Below the pieces are notes generated by a model. It did not search any database. It saw nothing but the letters and a program-made list of their open reading frames with translations, and was not told where the DNA came from. From Oscillospiraceae bacterium (lineage in GTDB: Bacteria > Bacillota > Clostridia > Oscillospirales > Ruminococcaceae), in the NCBI GenBank assembly GCA_031285645.1, contig JAITVU010000210.1:1-5378 (forward strand): a stretch of 5,378 bases of DNA. Direction: 5' to 3'. The translations under genes were made by a program, and so were the position numbers. Below, in pieces: positions 1-4,315 of the stretch (positions within the stretch are counted from its first letter, which is position 1; each line of letters begins with the position of its first letter).

Positions 1-1
1 G

Positions 2-955
2 CTCATTATGGAGAAATGCGCCGATCTGCTGCCCGAACATTTCCGCTTTGTGCGCGGCGTTGTGGATTCTCCCGACCTTTCCCTGAACATCTCGCGCGAG
101 CTTTTACAGCACGACCGCCAGCTCAAGGTAATCGCCACCAACATCGAGAAAAAAATCAAAAGCGAGCTGCTTAAGATGCTGGGCAGCGACAGAGAAAAAT
201 ACGAAGGCTTTTACAAGGCGTTCGGGCCGCAGCTTAAGTATGGCGTCATGGCCGAATACGGCCGCCATAAGGACACGCTCAAGGACCTTTTGCTCTTCTA
301 TTCCTCCGAAGGGGACAAGCTCTGCACACTCGCCGAGTATACCGCCCGCATGAAGGACGGACAGAAGGAAATTTACTACGCCACGGGTGAAAGCGTGCCA
401 AAGATTGCCGTATTGCCACAAACCGAGCGTGTAAAGGATAAAGGCTACGAGATTCTCTATTTTACCGAGGATGTGGATGAGTTCGCGATCCAGATGATGC
501 GCGAGTATATGGACAAACCCTTTAAATCCATAAACAGCGGTGATCTGGATCTCGATACCGAAGAGGAAAAGAAGGAAGCTGAGAAAAAGCAGGAAGAGAA
601 CAAGGATTTGCTCGCTTTTGTCAAGGAGACGCTCGGCGACAGGATTACAGAGGCGAAAATATCACACAAGCTGGTCAGTCACCCTGTCTGCCTGACGGCC
701 GGCGAGCATCTCTCTTTTGAGATGGAGAAGTATCTCAACTCTTTCCGGCAGGACGATGAGGAAGCCAAGGCGGATCGCATCCTCGAGCTTAACCCGGATC
801 ACACCGTGTTTGCAAAGCTCAAGGATCTGCACGACTCCGATAAAGACAGAGCGAAGACCTATATCGATATCCTGTATCACCAGGCCCTGTTGATGGCGGG
901 CCTGCCCATTGAGGATCCCACCGCGTACTCGGACCTTGTATTCGGTTTGATGTAG
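2..955 (+). CDS. htpG: Molecular chaperone HtpG (bacterial Hsp90), 3' part
   Basis: This is the C-terminal part of the cytosolic ATP-dependent chaperone Hsp90/HtpG. The frame is open from the left edge (Leu-Ile precede the Met at 8, which is internal) and stops with TAG at 953-955, leaving 317 residues of a protein usually about 620-650 long, so the N-terminal ATPase domain is outside the window. Counting from that Met, residues 14-34 carry the Hsp90 middle-domain signature ending LNISRELLQ. By family knowledge its Arg30 and Gln34 match yeast Hsp82 Arg380 and Gln384, which act in ATP hydrolysis. Residues 180-200 are a highly charged Asp/Glu/Lys linker. Residues 200-315 form the C-terminal dimerisation domain, with the conserved SHPVCLTAGE stretch (224-233) and a final LYHQALLMAG helix. 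There is no MEEVD tail, as expected in bacteria. The gene converges on the ATPase gene downstream. Identification is very secure. Confidence 0.97.
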   Translation, partial: LIMEKCADLLPEHFRFVRGVVDSPDLSLNISRELLQHDRQLKVIATNIEKKIKSELLKMLGSDREKYEGFYKAFGPQLKYGVMAEYGRHKDTLKDLLLFYSSEGDKLCTLAEYTARMKDGQKEIYYATGESVPKIAVLPQTERVKDKGYEILYFTEDVDEFAIQMMREYMDKPFKSINSGDLDLDTEEEKKEAEKKQEENKDLLAFVKETLGDRITEAKISHKLVSHPVCLTAGEHLSFEMEKYLNSFRQDDEEAKADRILELNPDHTVFAKLKDLHDSDKDRAKTYIDILYHQALLMAGLPIEDPTAYSDLVFGLM

Positions 956-1018
956 GCATTTTCGCTTTATTTGAAATTATTTTTTGTTCTGTATAAATAA
1001 AATCGGTTAGATAAAGAC

Positions 1019-1056
1019 AAACACGGATACAGCATAAATGCACTGTATCCGTGTTT
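1019..1056. terminator. Shared bidirectional terminator between convergent genes
   Basis: A perfect 14-bp inverted repeat (AAACACGGATACAG at 1019-1032, complement at 1043-1056) encloses a 10-nt loop. It lies between the htpG stop (955) and the stop of the minus-strand ATPase gene (1101). The flanks are A/T rich: TTTATTA follows on the plus strand, and GTCTTTATC follows on the minus strand. It therefore looks usable in both directions, although neither T-tract is a pure run. Confidence 0.8.
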
Positions 1057-1100
1057 ATTATGTCACCGCTTTGTAAGCAAGAGCGCCGTATTATGTATAA

Positions 1101-2201
1101 TCAATTGGCCATCATATCGATGCGGGCAATCACTTTTTCCGTCAGCGCTTCCACTTTGGAGAAATCCGTGGCGCTTATATAGTAGTTTTCCAGTTCATCA
1201 TGAAGCTTTTTTGCTTCTTTAAGAAGGTTCTCGGCTTGGCTTATCATCTGCGCCGTCGCTTTGCGGTTGAAATTAATCCGCTTTTTGCTGGCCTTGATTT
1301 TGTCGTTATCCGTGAAGCGGCGGCAATTGACGATCCTGTACGGATCTATTAAGAGATTAAAATCGTGGTAGCTGTTTGAGGTCATAAAGCCCACATCAAG
1401 CTCGGGAATAAAAATGTGCTCAAGCTTTTCAAAAGGACTGAGCGGGCAATACGAGCTGATGATGTCGTAGCCGGCGGCAAGCGCGTTTGTGCGAATAACC
1501 TGAAGTAAGACGCGGGAAACCGCTCCATACTCGTCATTAATGAGATAAATGCGTTTACACAGTTTTTTCGCCGATTCATCAAAAGCGACAACACCCTTAT
1601 TCGTAACAGCCGAAAACACGCGGATTTTTTCATTCCCTTGCATTTTTTTGGCTGATTTGAATTCTTTCTCTGTCAGCCGTGTGCAATAGCCGGCCAGTTT
1701 CTGTGTGTTCAGGCAGTCAAGCGCGATCCTGTATGTATCCCCGACAAGTGCCGCCGCTGCGCCCATAAATCGGCAGCAATATTCATGGCATTTTGAACAG
1801 TTGCGGGATATGCTTATAATATCGTCCCTGCACGCGTATAATTTATCATCATCCCAACAGGACGTGATATCCACAACCGATTCAAAAGCGCCGGGGTATT
1901 TGGGCTCGATGGCGTGGGGCGGTGTGCCGTCGGCAATACTGAATTTGAGGCGAGGGCAAATGACGCCGTCCAGGCTGTCCGCGTCGGAGGAGCAGTGGAT
2001 CATTTCAATATCCTCGCCCATCTCCGCCAAATGCCGGGCAACTCTTTTCATCATGGTTGATTTTCCGCTTCCCGGACCGCCCTTTATAACAAAGCATCGC
2101 CATCCGTCGTTCTCATCCGCAAGCTGATCAAACCTTGACACAAATCCCTGGGGCGTATTGGCCCCAAGAAAGAAATGCAAGGCGTTATCGTCAGATTTCA
2201 T
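1101..2201 (-). CDS. Duplicated P-loop ATPase of the PRK06851-like type, second P-loop degenerate
   Basis: A 366-residue predicted cytosolic ATP-binding protein of unknown role, with no signal peptide or membrane segment. The N-terminal half opens with FFLGANTPQGF (10-20), then a clear Walker A motif GGPGSGKST (41-49), followed by IHCSSDADSLDG (68-79) and a PRLKFSIADGTPPH stretch (83-96). This pattern matches my memory of the clostridial PRK06851-like family, whose members carry two such halves. The second half here starts near 193, and the position of its P-loop reads INDEYGAVSRVLLQVI (221-236), which has lost the GKS/T. IFIPELDVGFMTSNSYH (263-279) mirrors the first-half stretch, and the end (318-362) is a charged helical tail. 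There are 14 Cys, including a cluster at 135-143. The ATG start is fixed by a TAAGGAGG site 7 nt upstream. The gene converges on htpG and diverges from the HD-GYP gene. The ATPase call is firm; the biological function is unknown. Confidence 0.85.
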   Translation of the reverse strand: MKSDDNALHFFLGANTPQGFVSRFDQLADENDGWRCFVIKGGPGSGKSTMMKRVARHLAEMGEDIEMIHCSSDADSLDGVICPRLKFSIADGTPPHAIEPKYPGAFESVVDITSCWDDDKLYACRDDIISISRNCSKCHEYCCRFMGAAAALVGDTYRIALDCLNTQKLAGYCTRLTEKEFKSAKKMQGNEKIRVFSAVTNKGVVAFDESAKKLCKRIYLINDEYGAVSRVLLQVIRTNALAAGYDIISSYCPLSPFEKLEHIFIPELDVGFMTSNSYHDFNLLIDPYRIVNCRRFTDNDKIKASKKRINFNRKATAQMISQAENLLKEAKKLHDELENYYISATDFSKVEALTEKVIARIDMMAN

Positions 2202-2208
2202 GGTCAGG

Positions 2209-2216
2209 CCTCCTTA
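2209..2216 (-). promoter_or_regulatory. Strong ribosome binding site of the ATPase gene
   Basis: On the minus strand TAAGGAGG lies 7 nt before the ATG at 2201-2199. It is a near-perfect anti-16S match and decides the start codon of the ATPase gene. Confidence 0.85.
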
Positions 2217-2250
2217 ATGATTATGTAACAGGGAATAAATGGAGCAAATT

Positions 2251-2283
2251 GAACAAACCCGTTTTGTGAAGAATAAACCCGTT
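2251..2283. repeat. Tandem pair of 13-bp repeats, 20-bp period, upstream of the ATPase gene
   Basis: GAACAAACCCGTT (2251-2263) and GAATAAACCCGTT (2271-2283) differ at one base and are spaced exactly 20 bp start to start, about two helical turns. They lie 50-82 bp upstream of the minus-strand ATPase start, where an activator or repressor could bind cooperatively. No regulator is identified, and a chance repeat is possible. Confidence 0.45.
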
Positions 2284-2313
2284 GTTATCAGGCGACTTCA
2301 AGTTCATTAATGA

Positions 2314-2402
2314 TTATAGTCAATCAAGTTTAAATTTCCCGGCGGTTATCATTCGGCACGCATGGTTTGCCGGACATGCAAAAAGTGTGTGATTGACTAT
2401 AA
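2314..2402. repeat. 13-bp perfect inverted repeat with -10-like cores pointing outward from both ends
   Basis: TTATAGTCAATCA (2314-2326) is the exact reverse complement of TGATTGACTATAA (2390-2402), with 63 bp between. Read outward, each arm contains TGATTGACTATAA followed by AT-rich sequence. This gives TATAAT on the minus strand (2318-2313) and TATAAA on the plus strand (2398-2403). The arms could be paired protein-binding sites, weak divergent promoters, or ends of a small element. The sequence does not decide between these. Confidence 0.5.
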
Positions 2403-2492
2403 AATCGACGCGAAGACCGTTATGGCGGTCCGCCGTGACAAGAATGTCCGCGGTTCAAAATAGCCAGAATGACCTATTTTAAACTTGCTTGA
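2320..2492. repeat. Possible 173-bp element bounded by 15-bp inverted repeats
   Basis: TCAATCAAGTTTAAA (2320-2334) matches the reverse complement of TTTAAACTTGCTTGA (2478-2492) at 14 of 15 positions. The interval contains the 33-codon reading frame at 2362-2463, a short palindrome GGCGG-T-CCGCC (2424-2434), and a 7-bp hairpin AAAATAG/CTATTTT (2457-2463 with 2474-2480). I see no convincing target-site duplication outside the arms. It could be a degraded mobile element or a structured transcript; confidence is limited. Confidence 0.35.
2362..2463 (+). other. Possible 33-codon Cys-rich microORF or gene remnant
   Basis: ATG at 2362 to TAG at 2461-2463 encodes 33 residues with a CRTCKKC cluster (Cys3, Cys6, Cys9), followed by a basic and hydrophobic stretch (IDYKIDAKTV, then MAVRRDKNVRG). 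Codon use resembles the neighbouring real genes, and the same frame is open upstream to 2320 without another start codon. No ribosome binding site sits at a proper distance; the nearest G-rich stretch, GGCGG at 2341, is too far away. It may be a zinc-ribbon-like scrap of a decayed gene, a genuine small protein with an unusual start, or chance. I do not recognise a family. Confidence 0.22.
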
Positions 2493-2528
2493 TCATATCA
2501 ATAAGTTTTCTGCAGTTTCTGCGCCCAA

Positions 2529-2554
2529 GGGTGTATTTTCACACTCATTTTATG
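2529..2554 (+). terminator. Weak terminator-like hairpin
   Basis: GGGTGT (2529-2534) pairs with ACACTC (2541-2546), including one G-U, around a 6-nt loop, and ATTTTATG follows. It could end a transcript from the small region at 2320-2490, but the stem is short. Confidence 0.25.
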
Positions 2555-2611
2555 TTATTCCAAAGGACGAAAACATGTGCAGATAATTGCATTTTAACCA
2601 AATATCGTTAT

Positions 2612-2640
2612 TTGACAAAGTATGGCTGCTGCTATAAAAT
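2612..2640 (+). promoter_or_regulatory. Sigma-A-type promoter reading toward the HD-GYP gene
   Basis: A perfect -35 TTGACA (2612-2617) is followed after 17 bp by TAAAAT (2635-2640), five of six matches to TATAAT. The start site would be near 2647, leaving an untranslated leader of about 200 nt before the ATG at 2851 that contains the palindromic element at 2687-2786. CGTTAT (2606-2611) and its complement ATAACG (2647-2652) bracket the promoter and could be operator halves. Confidence 0.6.
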
Positions 2641-2686
2641 GAAATGATAACGTTAAGCACTGCATTTATGGCGACGGGAATAAATA

Positions 2687-2786
2687 ATACCAATATCCGT
2701 TAAAAAGAGCGACAAAACGTCGCTCAGAATGCGTTTTACCTGAAATGCATCGCTCGTTTTTATCTGCTTTAATTGGATATTGGTAT
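2687..2786. mobile_element. MITE-like 100-bp palindromic element
   Basis: ATACCAATATCC (2687-2698) and GGATATTGGTAT (2775-2786) form a perfect 12-bp terminal inverted repeat. Inside it the pairing continues imperfectly: GTTAAA with TTTAA, AAAAA with TTTTT at 2757-2761, and GAGCGA at 2707-2712 with TCGCTC at 2750-2755. AATA flanks both ends (2683-2686 and 2787-2790), a possible 4-bp target duplication; a TA duplication is an alternative, because TA also lies inside the arms. There is no coding capacity. Size, terminal repeats and intergenic position fit a miniature inverted-repeat element moved in trans. A structured 5' leader is the alternative, and genomic copy number would decide. Confidence 0.55.
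2707..2725. repeat. Perfect 7-bp hairpin inside the MITE-like element
   Basis: GAGCGAC (2707-2713) pairs perfectly with GTCGCTC (2719-2725) around AAAAC. The left arm can alternatively pair with TCGCTC at 2750-2755, which is followed by GTTTTTAT, so the two folds are mutually exclusive. Confidence 0.6.
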
Positions 2787-2789
2787 AAT
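2781..2789 (+). promoter_or_regulatory. Extended -10 promoter at the right end of the MITE-like element
   Basis: TGGTATAAT (2781-2789) is a consensus extended -10 (TGnTATAAT), made jointly by the terminal repeat and the first flanking bases. The -35 region is poor (TTATCT at 2760-2765), which extended -10 promoters tolerate. Transcription would start near 2796, giving a leader of about 55 nt before the HD-GYP start. No start site has been measured. Confidence 0.5.
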
Positions 2790-2837
2790 AACATTCCGGT
2801 TAATTTTACTTTTTATGTAAGCCCTTTATACTATATG

Positions 2838-2843
2838 TAAGGA
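2838..2843 (+). promoter_or_regulatory. Ribosome binding site of the HD-GYP gene
   Basis: TAAGGA ends 7 nt before the ATG at 2851. Two other ATGs at 2843 and 2846 are out of frame and too close to the site, so 2851 is the chosen start. Confidence 0.7.
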
Positions 2844-2850
2844 TGATGAT

Positions 2851-3936
2851 ATGCGCTATATTCCCCTTCCGCATTTAAAAGAAGGCATGATACTGGCAAA
2901 ACCTTTATATGGCGCTAATTTTAATGTTCTGCTCGGTGAGAATGTCGAATTGACCGCCACGCATCTCCAGCGCGTCAACGAGCTGGGCTATGCGGGCGTT
3001 TATATCAGGGACGCCTTGTCCGATGATATCATTGTCAGCGATGTCATCGATTCCGCGCTGCGCGTCGATACCATCCGCTCGGCCAAAGAGGTTTTGCAGC
3101 AGGCCGAAAACGGCGCTTTTGAAAACAGCAGGAAAATTACGCGTCTCCATCAGGAACGCATCATCATGCCGGTTATAGAATCCATTATCGCGAGCCCGTC
3201 GCGCATGGTTGATATAATCGACCTCAAGCCCTATGACGATTATGTCTATTATCACGCGGCGAACGTCGTCATTCTGTCGGTGCTGCTCGGTGTTGAGATG
3301 GGCCTCGCCGGTACCCAGCTGTATGAACTCGCCCTCGCAGCGCTGCTGCATGATGTCGGCAATATATTCATTCCAAAATCCATCCTCAGCAAGCCCGACA
3401 AACTGACGCCTGAGGAGTACGGCATTATCAAGCAGCACTCACAAATGGGCTTCGACTATCTGCGCGAGCACTTTGATATTTCAATTGAGGCCTGTATGGG
3501 GGCGCTTCAGCACCATGAAAATTTCGACGGATCCGGTTATCCCAACCAGCTTAAAAAAGATAAGATATCCATCTACGGGCGTATTATCGCCATCACGGAT
3601 GTCTATGACGCGCTGACATCGCGCCGCCCATACCGGCAGCCGATGCTCTCCGCCGCCGCCATCGAGTACCTCGGTGCGAACGCGGGAACCATGTTCGACC
3701 CCGATGCCGTCAAGTCCTTTAAAAATGTTGTGGCCATTTACCCTTCGGGCATTTGTGTTGAGTTAACTTCCGGCCTCCAGTGTATTGTCGTGGGCAATTA
3801 TCCCGGATACAGTTCCAGGCCTCATCTGCGGCTGCTCAAAAACACATCTCAAACACCCCTGTACATCGACCTTAAAAACGATGCGGCCTTTGCCGATGTG
3901 ACGGTATCCCGTATATTGGAAGACTACACCGAATAA
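2851..3936 (+). CDS. HD-GYP domain protein, probable cyclic-di-GMP phosphodiesterase
   Basis: A 361-residue soluble protein predicted to hydrolyse the second messenger cyclic-di-GMP. Residues 1-60 (RYIPLPHLKEGMILAKPLY onward) resemble the small N-terminal domain often fused to HD-GYP domains (DUF3391-like). The HD-GYP core spans about 125-295: His135, His167-Asp168 in LLHDVGN, Lys176 in PKSIL, His196 in KQHSQMG, the full signature HHENFDGSGYP at 221-231, and Asp250 in ITDVYDALTSRRPYR. The usual HDxGK here reads HDVGN, with Asn171 for Lys. No Glu occurs four residues before His135 (Tyr131), which suggests a two-metal rather than three-metal site. Residues 295-361 are a small beta-rich tail seen in clostridial relatives. 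No sensor or membrane segment is present, so input must come from elsewhere or from expression control. The family call is secure; activity is inferred. Confidence 0.93.
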   Translation: MRYIPLPHLKEGMILAKPLYGANFNVLLGENVELTATHLQRVNELGYAGVYIRDALSDDIIVSDVIDSALRVDTIRSAKEVLQQAENGAFENSRKITRLHQERIIMPVIESIIASPSRMVDIIDLKPYDDYVYYHAANVVILSVLLGVEMGLAGTQLYELALAALLHDVGNIFIPKSILSKPDKLTPEEYGIIKQHSQMGFDYLREHFDISIEACMGALQHHENFDGSGYPNQLKKDKISIYGRIIAITDVYDALTSRRPYRQPMLSAAAIEYLGANAGTMFDPDAVKSFKNVVAIYPSGICVELTSGLQCIVVGNYPGYSSRPHLRLLKNTSQTPLYIDLKNDAAFADVTVSRILEDYTE

Positions 3937-3952
3937 GGATGCGGAAGATTTC

Positions 3953-3980
3953 AGGCGCGGCGTCTATAGACGCCGCGCCT
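3953..3980 (+). terminator. 28-bp perfect palindrome, likely terminator of the HD-GYP gene
   Basis: AGGCGCGGCGTCTA (3953-3966) is followed directly by its exact reverse complement (3967-3980), giving a very stable GC-rich stem capped by a TATA tetraloop, 17 nt after the stop codon. The following CTATCATATTTG is only moderately T-rich, so termination may be imperfect. A protein-binding palindrome is the alternative. Confidence 0.7.
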
Positions 3981-4041
3981 CTATCATATTTGATCATGAT
4001 TCTATCACTAATCAACTGAAAGCTATTCGATTCAAACAGCG

Positions 4042-4071
4042 TGTGGCGGGCCGTAAACCCGCCGCAATTTT
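4042..4071 (+). terminator. Terminator-like GC hairpin
   Basis: TGTGGCGGG (4042-4050) pairs with CCCGCCGCA (4058-4066) around a 7-nt loop, with one G-U pair, and is followed by ATTTT. It may be a second, back-up terminator after the HD-GYP gene or part of a structured RNA. Confidence 0.45.
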
Positions 4072-4103
4072 GCCCCTATTCGCAACAATACCGCGAATAC
4101 GCC

Positions 4104-4140
4104 AAAAAGACCGGCGTCATTTTTGAAGCTGGCGTCGGTC
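4104..4140 (-). terminator. Hairpin with a T-run on the minus strand
   Basis: GACCGGCGTC (4109-4118) pairs with GGCGTCGGTC (4131-4140) with two G-U pairs and a 12-nt loop. On the minus strand the stem runs straight into TTTTT (4108-4104), an intrinsic-terminator layout. I see no minus-strand gene immediately upstream, so either it stops antisense transcription from the MATE region or it is only structure. Confidence 0.35.
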
Positions 4141-4274
4141 ATTTCTCTGTATCGGCATTCAGTATGAATTGTGCACAGCTTTGCATGGGTGCGCCCTTAA
4201 AACCTATGAATAAGAACCAAAAACACATTTCCGCCCCGTATTCGCCTTGCGGCCGACCGATAGCGGTGATACTA

Positions 4275-4293
4275 TTATATATGTCATATATAA
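4275..4293. promoter_or_regulatory. 19-bp AT-rich dyad, candidate operator of the MATE gene
   Basis: TTATATATG (4275-4283), a single T, and CATATATAA (4285-4293) form a perfect dyad 22 bp before the MATE start codon. Many drug exporters are controlled by MarR- or TetR-type repressors at sites of this size. A regulator gene is not in the window, and AT-rich palindromes also arise by chance near promoters. Confidence 0.45.
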
Positions 4294-4304
4294 ATTATCA
4301 TAAA

Positions 4305-4310
4305 GAGGGA
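4305..4310 (+). promoter_or_regulatory. Ribosome binding site of the MATE gene
   Basis: GAGGGA lies 5 nt before the ATG at 4316 and supports that start. Confidence 0.65.
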
Positions 4311-4315
4311 GAGCC

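Larger units (their letters stand above)
3981..4315. other. Gene-free interval between the HD-GYP and MATE genes
   Basis: I find no convincing gene in these 335 bases. The one plus-strand open frame (4041-4376) overlaps the MATE start out of frame and has no family resemblance. The interval holds hairpins at 4042-4066 and 4109-4140 and a 19-bp dyad at 4275-4293, annotated separately. I could not match it to a riboswitch class, including the guanidine-I type known upstream of some exporters. Confidence 0.6.

Noticed and set aside
819..1043. 74-codon minus-strand open frame overlapping the htpG end
   Set aside because: It crosses the shared terminator and is antisense to the conserved htpG C-terminus.
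1705..2127. 140-codon plus-strand open frame
   Set aside because: It lies wholly antisense to the ATPase gene, whose motifs and ribosome binding site are clear. It has no family features of its own.
2827..2832. TATACT as a -10 box for the HD-GYP gene
   Set aside because: The start site would fall at or inside the ribosome binding site at 2838-2843, leaving no usable leader.
2641..2850. Cyclic-di-GMP riboswitch in the leader of the HD-GYP gene
   Set aside because: It was attractive by context, but I do not see the conserved GEMM-I or GEMM-II core segments. The structure present is a simple inverted repeat.
2905..3438. 177-codon minus-strand open frame
   Set aside because: It is antisense to the HD-GYP core. 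It has no recognisable motif and is a by-product of the codon bias of the real gene.
4141..4315. Guanidine-I or other riboswitch upstream of the MATE gene
   Set aside because: No conserved core resembling that class is visible, and the only clear signal is the 19-bp dyad.
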